Source of the DNA: Cryptosporidium bovis
Lineage: Eukaryota > Apicomplexa > Conoidasida > Eucoccidiorida > Cryptosporidiidae
Direction of reading: 5' to 3'
Assembly (NCBI GenBank): GCA_009768925.2
Contig: VHIT02000032.1
Coordinates: 1-43,253, forward strand
Length of the DNA stretch: 43,253 nucleotides
Below are positions 27,077 to 35,947 of this stretch, one piece after another. Below the pieces are notes generated by a model. The model did no database searches. It was not told where the DNA came from and saw only the letters and a list, made by a program, of their open reading frames with translations. A program made the translations under genes and the position numbers. Numbering within the stretch: position 1 is the first letter of the stretch; every line of letters begins with the position of its first letter.

Positions 27077-28681
27077 ATGGTTGAATTAGAATTGGATACT
27101 ACTCAGAATAACTACATTCTAGAATTTAAGGTGAATTGCCTAACCAATGGTCACCTCAAGACTATTTCTCTTTTAATGATGATAGTAATATCAATAATAG
27201 ATATTTGCAATGAGAATCCAAATTTTTCTTATTTCTCAAAGACACTACTTAAATACATTGGCTCGTGGATGAGTTTCTCTGTATTTTTCTTCTTTTATAT
27301 TCTTGGGAGAAATTTTTACTTCAGTTCGCCTTTCAGATTTCGACATATTTTATTTTCAAGTATATCCAAGTATTTTCCACTTTTTATGTGTGTTCTTTTT
27401 GGTGTTCTGCCTATTTCAACATATTTTCTTCCAGAACTTCCAAAATGGACCTCAAAGAGTGTTTATGTTGATGACAATATAGGATTCAAGAGGTTTTATG
27501 GTTTATATATAGATTATATGAGAAATTCTATATCATCAAATTTTCTACGTTCTAAATTAATAAACACAGTCATGTTCTGGATATCAATACCTCTAATTAA
27601 GATAATACTATTTCCTATTACAGTATCAATTCTTTGTTCTTCCCAAAAGATTAAAAATATGAAGGGAATAGATCAAGAAAAAATATATTCAGTTTCAGAA
27701 AATGCATTGGATGAGAGTTTACTGCTTGACAAAGACGAGCTTAGAACTCATAGAATTGTGAGAAAAGAAAGTCACATAAGAGAACTATATGCTGAATTAG
27801 AGGATACCCATTCGTTCTCAAAAAGGTTTAGATTTTTCACTATTTTATTGACGAATCTACTTTTTGTTTTTTTTCATTTATTCATAGTCGCAATTAATAA
27901 TGGCAGAGCTATGCACGTTACCTATCCTCTCAAGTTGTGTTGGGTTTACATACTTTGCATACAGTTATTTGGAATTGCAGATTTACTTACATCACTTGTC
28001 CACAATTACAATGCATGCATCGCATTCCATATATTTATTGGAGTTTTTGTTTACATTATTCCATGTTTATTTACATATGATAAGAGCCATGTAATCTCAA
28101 AATTTTACTCATATTCTTGTTTCTTTCTATTTGGTGTTTGGGACTCGTCTTTGGAGTTCATCACTGGAAAAGGCTCCATTCATCACTTTAGATTCTCAAC
28201 TTTAGTTAAAATTCTTATTAGTAGTATATTTATATACTCTATTGCAACGGGGAGTAAATTACTTTGGCTTTACGATGTACATTATAATTCAGAAATGACT
28301 CCTAGACTTGAAAATATTGGTTCTCTTGGAATTGCTATGGCCATATATTACCTATCAAGCAAAAAAACTATACTAATTAAAAGAAAATACAAATGGATTG
28401 GAGAGCTTAGAAGCAAGTTCACAATTGATCCAGCTGTTTTCTTCTTTTTGAACTTTATTCCATCAAAGAAAACTTTATGGGAAGTACTAAAAAAGGATTC
28501 GTTCAAAGTATTGGCGTTTATACCTATTGTTGCAACTGTGATTATTTATATTCAAACAGAAAAATTCCTTTTCGGTGCATTTGAGTCATTTTTTAGTGTA
28601 CTTTTTGTTTCACCAACAATTTGCATATTATTTTTGAATATCCCACGAATCTACTCGCATATTTCAAGTTTACTAAGATAG
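27077..28681 (+). CDS. Multipass membrane protein, possibly acyltransferase-like (534 aa)
   Basis: Single exon from the ATG at 27077. About 11-12 hydrophobic segments span the chain: near 30-45, 62-80, 88-115, 165-190, 250-275, 285-305, 312-330, 345-360, 372-395, 410-425, 480-495 and 505-525. A charged cytosolic-type loop (about 200-245) lies after the fourth. The order of segments and the FRFRHILFSSISKYFPL stretch after the second segment resemble 10-12-TM acyltransferase-3 proteins, but the expected catalytic His near the first segment is not evident. I do not assign a function. No signal peptide beyond the first segment. Divergent from ERV1. Confidence 0.8.
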   Translation: MVELELDTTQNNYILEFKVNCLTNGHLKTISLLMMIVISIIDICNENPNFSYFSKTLLKYIGSWMSFSVFFFFYILGRNFYFSSPFRFRHILFSSISKYFPLFMCVLFGVLPISTYFLPELPKWTSKSVYVDDNIGFKRFYGLYIDYMRNSISSNFLRSKLINTVMFWISIPLIKIILFPITVSILCSSQKIKNMKGIDQEKIYSVSENALDESLLLDKDELRTHRIVRKESHIRELYAELEDTHSFSKRFRFFTILLTNLLFVFFHLFIVAINNGRAMHVTYPLKLCWVYILCIQLFGIADLLTSLVHNYNACIAFHIFIGVFVYIIPCLFTYDKSHVISKFYSYSCFFLFGVWDSSLEFITGKGSIHHFRFSTLVKILISSIFIYSIATGSKLLWLYDVHYNSEMTPRLENIGSLGIAMAIYYLSSKKTILIKRKYKWIGELRSKFTIDPAVFFFLNFIPSKKTLWEVLKKDSFKVLAFIPIVATVIIYIQTEKFLFGAFESFFSVLFVSPTICILFLNIPRIYSHISSLLR

Positions 28682-29839
28682 CCTATTGATATGTTGGAAC
28701 TAACACCACTCTAAATTATTATCATTATTGTTATTTTATTTGCTATTTGACTTAATTATGTGATTTTTACTTCATTTACAGGTAAAACAATGTATTTTCA
28801 CCTGTATGACTTTTTTTCCTTTTTTTAGAATTAAGATCCATAAACGTATTTGTACAAAATAAGTGGATTAAAGAGGTGCCGAAGAATAAGATTGAAAGGT
28901 ATCTTTGCTACCCAAAATGAGTTTTGTATGCATAAGACACTTGCTTCGAATCTATATATAAACAGAGTAGTAGAACAAGTGTCACTAATTGAAAAAGCTT
29001 TGTATATATAATTTTAATTTCTCTCAGGTCTAGAATCGAATAATTAGTATTCATTCTTTTGAGGTTTGTGTTAGACATCATTTTTTTATCTTTTGTTGTA
29101 ATTTAAGTAATTATTACTTATCAATGAATTACACATATCTTAACTAATTTTATTTCATCGTTTCGTATTGTTCTTTAGCCTTTTAAAGTTCTCTTTGGTT
29201 ATAATACTGGTATTTGCATTAGTTAACAAAAAAATATTCAAAAATGAAGTTAAAACAGTTTTCAAATAAGTTATACACATAGTTTATAATGTTATTCGAT
29301 TTCATCTGTCTGCTACCAATAAAATGGTTTTTTACACTCATAAGGTGGATATTTTATGGTTATATATAGAGAATAGTATAAATATTATCTAACTCAAATC
29401 AATATCAAACAAGTAATTTGTAATAAAATAATTGCACAATTGACAATACAAATATTGAAGTATTATTAAAAATAAATAAATTAAAAAGGGGATGTTTAAA
29501 TATGTTTCCAATTATTAAAAAATAAAAGCTAGGAGTTTAATTAATGAGTTGTGATGCAAAACTTTCATTCCTTATGACATTTGTAAATTGATTTATTATA
29601 TTCTTAGTATGCACCAAATTTGATTTAGTTAAAAACTATCGAGTGTATAAACACTGTTAATATATTTAGCGTTAAAAATAAAATGGGTTTAAATACCGTT
29701 AACATCATTAATGAATCATATATATTAAATTGAATAGGGACATTTTTGACAGGATTAAGCTCGTTTGTATTATTTAATATTCCAAAAAACACGTTTTGCA
29801 ATTTATACGGCTGTTTTTTAAGTAATCTGTACTTTCTCC
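28682..29839. other. Gene-poor AT-rich interval
   Basis: No convincing gene. An open frame at about 28829-28920 after a T-rich TTTTTTTAG could be an exon end (...NKWIKEVPKNKIERYLCYPK), but no upstream partner was found. Confidence 0.4.
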
Positions 29840-30064
29840 ATGAATAGTTGGAATAACAAGGACAATCACTTCTTTTATATTTCACCTTTGGAATTAAATA
29901 AAGCACTTAGACAAACGCAAATAAATAGTCGAGTACTTTCAAAAGTAGGAAATGGTATTCATACTAATAGTAAATTGTTTGGTAAGCATAGAATAAAAAA
30001 AAGTTTGGGTTTATATTGGCCAATGTGCATAGTATCTATTATTTTTGGTAATGTTTGTGAATAG
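29840..30064 (+). CDS. Possible small membrane protein (74 aa)
   Basis: An ATG at 29840 opens 74 codons. A polar, basic N-terminal two-thirds (LNKALRQTQINSRVLSKVGNG...HRIKK) precedes one hydrophobic stretch (SLGLYWPMCIVSIIFGNVC) at the end. The layout is faintly like RAMP4/SERP1, small ER translocon-associated proteins, but the match is too weak to name it. A GTAATG donor-like word overlaps its last codons, so the true C-terminus may differ. An open antisense frame overlaps its start. Confidence 0.35.
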   Translation: MNSWNNKDNHFFYISPLELNKALRQTQINSRVLSKVGNGIHTNSKLFGKHRIKKSLGLYWPMCIVSIIFGNVCE

Positions 30065-30525
30065 TTATTTCTGTGATACTCCGTTTAATGCAACATATAG
30101 AACGGTAACTGAATCATTGAGAAGTGGAGTTATTGTAATCAAGGAAAATAAGTTAAATAAAAAACAATAAGCAGTGTTACAGATAATTTAATTAGTTGAA
30201 TTTAAGGATTCTTTCAAAAGTAACCCATCCACTAAACTTAATTCAAACGTGCTGCTCTGGTATGTATGTACCAAGCTATAAACCCACTCCTGTTGTTGGA
30301 AATGTACTATATTTAATACAAAATGGAGAAGCCGTTGTATATGGGCTTCATTCCGAACATACTTAAAGTAGTGCCTTCATCTTCATGTGCTATATATTTA
30401 ACCTTATTTGAAGTAAGATGTCCAACAAAGGAATAGAATAAAACAAATGACCACATATAGCTATTAAAACATTATTTGAATAACTTTAAATGTCAATATT
30501 TCCATGTTCAAATAAATTTATTGCT
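30065..30525. other. Intergenic
   Basis: AT-rich spacer with no recognisable feature, apart from a run of open codons after 30112 that could be an exon without visible partners. Confidence 0.4.
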
Positions 30526-30876
30526 TTAATTATTTTCCAAATCATTACATAACTTTGGTTCAGGGTTTACTTCCTTATTTATTAACTCTTCTGCTTCATT
30601 AGTTAAATAATCTGAAATTTCAAGATAGTACAGCGACATCAAATATGGAAGTTTATACTTGCTATACATTTCTCTTAACCATATTACTAATGTAAGATCT
30701 AATAGTTCAACTAAATTATTTACACTCTCAAAATCAACCTTTTCACCCCTCTCGCATTCGTCAGGTTCTAATTTCTCTTCTGTTTCGCTCGAAGCAACAG
30801 ATTCTAATTCATCTATTATATCAGAACTATCAATACTATCACTTAATTCCTCTGTATATGTATTATTTTTTTCCAT
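30526..30876 (-). CDS. Small acidic protein of unknown function (116 aa)
   Basis: Starts at the ATG at 30876. The first 45 residues are Ser/Asp/Glu-rich (SDSIDSSDIIDELESVASSETEEK). A helical, partly hydrophobic segment follows (VNNLVELLDLTLVIWLREMYSKYKLPYLMSLYYLEISDYL), then an acidic tail. No signal peptide and no motif recognised. Flanked by spacers on both sides; divergent from the gene at 31805. The strong residue bias and the single clean ATG argue for coding. Confidence 0.6.
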   Translation of the reverse strand: MEKNNTYTEELSDSIDSSDIIDELESVASSETEEKLEPDECERGEKVDFESVNNLVELLDLTLVIWLREMYSKYKLPYLMSLYYLEISDYLTNEAEELINKEVNPEPKLCNDLENN

Positions 30877-31804
30877 CTTTTTAGTATAATTCCCTAATTC
30901 TAATTTGTAACAACATAAAACTCTAATTAAACATTTTTCTCTGTGTTGCTAATTTTTTTAAATATATCCCCTCCATATATCCTTTACTGGCCTTGATTTA
31001 CTCAATTTTAGCTCTTTTTCTTTCTTCTTTCTAATATTCACTATCCCACCTATGTTTTCCCAACACAATATATCGTCGGTCTAAAATAGTGTGGGTTATA
31101 ATACAACGTCAAAAAACATCAAATTATGTGTACTTATCCATTAATCAAACAGTATCATTAAATCAAACTTTTTTCGTTAATCATTTTTTTAAACTTATTA
31201 CTCGCATGCTTTCCCGCCAAAACAAAGTTTATGCTGCATGTAAAAAATACCCAACATACAAATGTACAAGTTTAGTAAAGAATTGATTATAATAAAAATA
31301 GTTTCTTTCTTTTTCTCTATTTCAGATCAAAAATGTATGGAAGGTGATTTTGATCTACATTTTTCCTCGTTTTCTTATCTACTCCCATTCATTTTTTTTC
31401 AATCTATTTCTTTGCAATTCTAGGTTTATTTTTTTAAATATAGCACATTAATATCTTAATTTAAGTGTTTCACAAAAAAAAGAAGAGGCTTCAATTGAAA
31501 CAAGTGTGGCAAAACATATATTATTCAACTATAGTCCATGACTTAAAGGGGAGGAAAAACTTAGTCCTTTTAAATTTCTTTAACAATAATTGCAAAAGTA
31601 AATGATAACCATCTATAGCTCTGTTTCAAAGGTGATTTAAACTTTGTGCCGCCAATTTTTTTTGATCATGTAATAGGCAAAAAAAATAAGAAAAAATGAG
31701 GTATGATATATTATCACTTAAATTAAATTGAATCAATATTGAAGATTGATTTGAGGCATTTGCGTATATGAATTGGAGTTGTATTTTTTAATTTCTTTTC
31801 TAAA
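30877..31804. other. Intergenic / promoter of the Ser-rich gene
   Basis: T-rich spacer with no gene. TGCCGCCA at 31647-31654 (TGGCGGCA on the other strand) lies about 150 bp upstream of the ATG at 31805, and GCATGCTTTCCCGCCAAAA occurs near 31205. Confidence 0.5.
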
Positions 31805-32884
31805 ATGAGAAGGAGTGAATCAAGTTCAGCAACAAAAAGGTATGATGGTAGGCGCAAATCATCATTTGCTGGAGGAAGAACTGCGTCCGCAAGCATGATA
31901 GGCCTGCTAACATTGAAGAATTCAACTCTAATTTCGGATTCAACTAAAAAAGAAAAATCAGGTTGGTCAAAGTTGTTTTCTCCCTTGTCGTTCGGATTTG
32001 AGAGTAAGGAAAGAGAAAATTCAGGATACAGTTTATCTAGAAGAAGAACGCATGATTACAGTAGATCGTGTCCAAATTTTCAAAGAAAAGGCTCATTAAG
32101 ACCGAGTTCAAGTATGCAAGTTAGGGAGGAAAGCAGAAGAGCAAGTTTGAGCGTAGGAGTGAGTGAATGTTCATCTGAAGAGTATAGCTTGTTTGAAGGA
32201 ACAGATATTAAGAATTTAAGTAGGAGCACGTATAATAATGAGGACATAATAGGTATTGATGACCTATCAAGTAGCTTATTTGATCCCGTAATAGCCTCAA
32301 GTATGTTTACGAATAGCAACAGTTTTTCAAGAGTTCGAGCATTTTCTGGGAAAGGAGCAGGAATTAAAAGTAAAAGTAATACAAACAGTCGATATGGAAG
32401 AATAATAAACAATAAAGATACAAACAATTGCGCATCTGGCTATGGTATCATGGGAAAGGGAGATGGATCTAGAGATGAATTTATAAATAGTGTACAAATA
32501 TTGAGATTCCACGACGGTATTACAGGCAAAACATACAAAAGCAAGATAATAAATAACAAAGAGAGTGACAAGCATTTAGAGTGTGAAAGAAACTACATTG
32601 AAATGGATTCAAACACAAAAATACCAATGTTTAATAAGGACGAATATTCCATTAACAAAAACATATGTGTAGAAAGTAGTATAAGAAACAACAACATTTT
32701 TCAAGGTGATATTCCTTATTGTGATACAATCCTATATTTAGATAACCCTAAGCCTATTAAAAATAGTGTTTGTTTCTCAAAACTTCATGACAAATCCATA
32801 TATACTTACAACGACGACCATAAAGATTCATTTGTTAAGAATGATAATTCTGGCCAAATTGATGATGACGAATACACAAAATAA
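31805..32884 (+). CDS. Ser/Arg/Asn-rich protein of unknown function (359 aa)
   Basis: Starts at the ATG at 31805. The first 130 residues are rich in Ser and Arg (RRSESSSATKRYDGRRKSSF, SLSRRRTHDYSRSCPNF), with many RxxS-type sites that kinases could use. The rest is Asn/Lys/Asp-rich and probably disordered. No transmembrane segment, signal peptide or known domain. Convergent with the PH-domain gene. Likely a phosphorylated, lineage-specific protein; nothing more can be said. Confidence 0.75.
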   Translation: MRRSESSSATKRYDGRRKSSFAGGRTASASMIGLLTLKNSTLISDSTKKEKSGWSKLFSPLSFGFESKERENSGYSLSRRRTHDYSRSCPNFQRKGSLRPSSSMQVREESRRASLSVGVSECSSEEYSLFEGTDIKNLSRSTYNNEDIIGIDDLSSSLFDPVIASSMFTNSNSFSRVRAFSGKGAGIKSKSNTNSRYGRIINNKDTNNCASGYGIMGKGDGSRDEFINSVQILRFHDGITGKTYKSKIINNKESDKHLECERNYIEMDSNTKIPMFNKDEYSINKNICVESSIRNNNIFQGDIPYCDTILYLDNPKPIKNSVCFSKLHDKSIYTYNDDHKDSFVKNDNSGQIDDDEYTK

Positions 32885-33184
32885 CCAACTGAATCTCTTG
32901 AAAATTATAGTTTTCAATGTTGCTCTATGACATCTGGAACTAGATAGAGAGGTAAAACAAACACACATTATGTGTACCTGAGTGGATACCTAAAAGTTAG
33001 CATCCAATGGAAAAAAATATTGACAATGCTAAACAACTATATATAAAATTAATTTATGATCACTGTATATTTTATTGTATGATAATCTTTTTAACTTGAA
33101 CATGCCTAATTCTAGCGTAATAACTATTACAATACCTTTACTAACGAACAAATAAGGAACGCATTTATATATACCTAACAGTCT
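32885..33184. other. Convergent 3' spacer
   Basis: 300 bp of AT-rich sequence holding the 3' ends of two convergent genes; nothing else seen. Confidence 0.5.
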
Positions 33185-34894
33185 TCAAACAGGTAATTTT
33201 ATTACACCTTTGAGTTGCTGCATAAATGCAGTAGCTTTAATGATTTTCTCAATTCTATTAGTCCAGGACTTTCTAGATTGCTCTGAATTCTCTGGGACCC
33301 TCCATTGATAACCTCTGCCGTTCCTGTTATTTCCGTATGAAACAATTGTGAATGTTTTATCGTCACTGCTTGAAATATTTAGATTCCACTCAGCTACCTT
33401 AAAATTAATGATACCAAGAGGACTTTTGCCTTTTATTCTGGACTCCTTCGGCGACAAAAAATAGTGCATTTCACAGTTAGATATTCTAACCCATCTTAAT
33501 TTGTAACCCCAGGACCACGAATTCTTCTTTTCTAAAGGGCCTTCGTATACAAGTTCATTTGATTTTCTAACGAAGTTTTTAATCTTTTCCAACTCTTCTT
33601 TGGAATATAGTCTCAATATCTCTTCAATTGACCTTGAGATTGGTCTTTGAATGGTATTTGAAATGTTTTCCATTGTATAGGCATGTGAATGGTAATACAA
33701 TTTATAGGAGTTTTTGTTTCTGTACATTGTATCACGGCCTTGGACGCCACATTCAAAATTTCTCTCAGATTCTGAAAAAAACCCATCATTTATAACACTG
33801 TTATTGTTCATACATGATTTCAATCGGTCCGTATAACTTCCTCTTCTGATATTGTCATTCATTACTTCGTTGTTAATATTTTTAATCCTTCCAGAAACAG
33901 TATCGTCTTTAAAAAGAGAGTCGTTACTTAATATTCTTTTCCCTTCTAATTCAGAAGTGTGTTCATCTAATAACGAAAGTTTCGGAATAACTACACTCAA
34001 TTTTGAGCTCTTATTTTTTTCTACGCTGTAGTCTGATCTATCACTGCTACCTTCATTGCTTCGATGTTCAACCTTTTTCTTTCTTTCTCCATCTTCCTCG
34101 TTTACTATTTTATTATCACTGGCGTATTTTAACTCGAAATTGCCTTCTTTTCTTGAAGCTACCGAATTAGGAGATGAATCCGTATTATAATAAGTACTCG
34201 GTGTCTGATTTGTCTCCGGTGAACATATACTGTTTATGTTGTCCCCCTTTTCACTATATTTTTTCTCGGCCCAAACCGAACCATTGTTTTTTTTATTGTT
34301 ATTTGCCGATTTCAATATTTCAATCGCGCTGCTTACATTTTCTTCTATTAAACTACCTACTAAACCTCTTTTCTTTGTGATGTGTGAGTTATTGTATTTC
34401 TCCTTATCCCATTTATTATAAATTGACTCTAACTCACCTACATTATCCTTTTCAATACCTGTGTTGTGATTTTCTATAATGCACATTGTATCCGGGCTAC
34501 CAATTTTGTACTTCATTATCGGCTTCTTTATTTTACCAGACATTTTTTCTTCAAACGCCATCTTAGCCAACCTGGAATCTTCCTCATTTGGATCCGGTGC
34601 AACGTAATCAATTATTTTTGAAAGTGGCGATATTATATCTTTGGCATCTGTATACATCATATTAAATATTTGACTCCATGTTATTTCCTCCTCTTCTAAT
34701 AATATCACTTCTTTTGGATTTTTATTATCATCACAGTTTTTGTTTTCCTGCTCTGTTCCATTTATTCCTACAGAAACGCCATATTCCTGGTTACTTTTGT
34801 AATTATTTATATTATTTACATTTACATGCATATTTGCATTCAAATTTGTGGTTTCGTTACCGCCATTATTAGTGTTGTGATTATCTGCATTCAT
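33185..34894 (-). CDS. Protein with C-terminal PH domain (569 aa)
   Basis: Starts at the ATG at 34894. Residues 1-430 are mostly disordered and Asn/Ser/Lys/Glu-rich, with one conserved-looking patch at about 72-130 (ITWSQIFNMMYTDAKDIISPLSKIIDYVAP). The C-terminal 125 residues form a pleckstrin-homology domain: VYEGPLEKKNSWSWGYKLRWVRIS (strands 1-2 with basic loop), MHYFLSP, KTFTIVSYG, and the closing helix with the invariant Trp in RKSWTNRIEKIIKA. The basic strand 1-2 loop suggests phosphoinositide binding at membranes. No catalytic domain is attached. Confidence 0.82.
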   Translation of the reverse strand: MNADNHNTNNGGNETTNLNANMHVNVNNINNYKSNQEYGVSVGINGTEQENKNCDDNKNPKEVILLEEEEITWSQIFNMMYTDAKDIISPLSKIIDYVAPDPNEEDSRLAKMAFEEKMSGKIKKPIMKYKIGSPDTMCIIENHNTGIEKDNVGELESIYNKWDKEKYNNSHITKKRGLVGSLIEENVSSAIEILKSANNNKKNNGSVWAEKKYSEKGDNINSICSPETNQTPSTYYNTDSSPNSVASRKEGNFELKYASDNKIVNEEDGERKKKVEHRSNEGSSDRSDYSVEKNKSSKLSVVIPKLSLLDEHTSELEGKRILSNDSLFKDDTVSGRIKNINNEVMNDNIRRGSYTDRLKSCMNNNSVINDGFFSESERNFECGVQGRDTMYRNKNSYKLYYHSHAYTMENISNTIQRPISRSIEEILRLYSKEELEKIKNFVRKSNELVYEGPLEKKNSWSWGYKLRWVRISNCEMHYFLSPKESRIKGKSPLGIINFKVAEWNLNISSSDDKTFTIVSYGNNRNGRGYQWRVPENSEQSRKSWTNRIEKIIKATAFMQQLKGVIKLPV

Positions 34895-35947
34895 TATTAC
34901 AGCAAACTCATTCCATTAAACAGTGTTATATATACCCAAAATAAATCTAAAATAGGATATTAATGTAAACATGCAAGTTTAATATCTTATCTTAAAAGAG
35001 GGAAATAAGACCTTCAATTCTCCAAAATAAATCAATTGAAAAATCAGTCAATAAGCTTCAAGGTTCTTTGTCCGTACTCTTCAAATAATAATTATAAAAA
35101 AGGATATATGTTGAATTAAAAGAACTTTAACGAAAACGTGATTGGTGGCAAAAATTGAAAATTTATATTTAGTATTAATAGTTGAATATCGTAAAAAATC
35201 TGTTAAGTCACTTTCTCTTCCTCTCTTTTCACAAATTAAAGGTTCAAAGTGAATCTATGGGAAAAAGACCAGGGAAATTCAAGTTTTTTCCTTGCCTTAC
35301 TCCCTAATGTTACTAATGTCAAATAACACTCACACCATAAAGTTGGATCTTTCAATAAAGCGTTGAATTTCTAGTCTGTGATGCTATCCTTCCCTTAGAT
35401 ATGCACATTTACGCAGTCAAGTACATACATATTATATATAGTTAACATCAAAATGAGTTAAATGTCATTTTTTTGTGTTTTTCGGGCGGCTTGTTAAGGC
35501 AACATATCGGTATTGGAGGCGGGTAATATTGTTTTTTTAAATTTGATATGCTACATGCACGCATGCAATTAAAACATATTAGCGGGAGTACAAGAATGGT
35601 AAAAAAGAGGAAAAGTTCAACAAATAAGATAGTAAATGTAAAACGTTTAGTAAGACGCAAGAAACAAAAGAATATGTGTAATACTGTGTCGAGTAGTGTT
35701 GTTTCCCATTGCAAGAGACGGTTCTGACACGCCCTTGAAATATCTGTACTCTTACTGTATTTACCATATGCCTAGGAAGAGTCGTTTGTTGCGATGCAAA
35801 TACAGAACGATTACATTTCTGTAGTTGTCATACAAAAAAAGTTTTAAGCATATAAATAACTGCTCCATAATTGATACAGATTGTTAAGAAACTATGTCAA
35901 GGATAAGTTCATGGACAGATACTATTCCACTCGTTTCCGTTTCTTAT
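34895..35947. other. Intergenic, mostly empty, with a GC-richer patch
   Basis: The left half is an AT-rich promoter for the PH-domain gene. At about 35480-35560 lie GGGCGGCTTG, GGAGGCGGG and TGCACGCATGCA, promoter-like words immediately upstream of a small basic ORF at 35596. Confidence 0.45.
35596..35727 (+). CDS. Possible 43-residue basic protein
   Basis: ATG at 35596 to TGA at 35725. It is very rich in Lys/Arg (MVKKRKSSTNKIVNVKRLVRRKK...). It follows a cluster of GC-rich and TGCATG-like words of the kind seen upstream of real genes here. It could be a tiny nuclear or nucleolar protein, a first exon, or chance. The hydrophobic antisense frame over the same bases has no ATG start and is probably its shadow. 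Confidence 0.28.
   Translation: MVKKRKSSTNKIVNVKRLVRRKKQKNMCNTVSSSVVSHCKRRF

Noticed and set aside
28810-28920. Exon-like open frame after a T-rich AG
   Set aside because: No in-frame upstream exon or start was found and the frame is only 36 codons long.
29625-29906. 93-codon minus-strand frame
   Set aside because: It starts only at a GTG and overlaps a plus-strand ORF with an ATG; the hydrophobic end alone is not enough evidence.
35448-35767. Hydrophobic minus-strand frames
   Set aside because: They lack an ATG start and look like the antisense image of a Lys/Arg-rich stretch.
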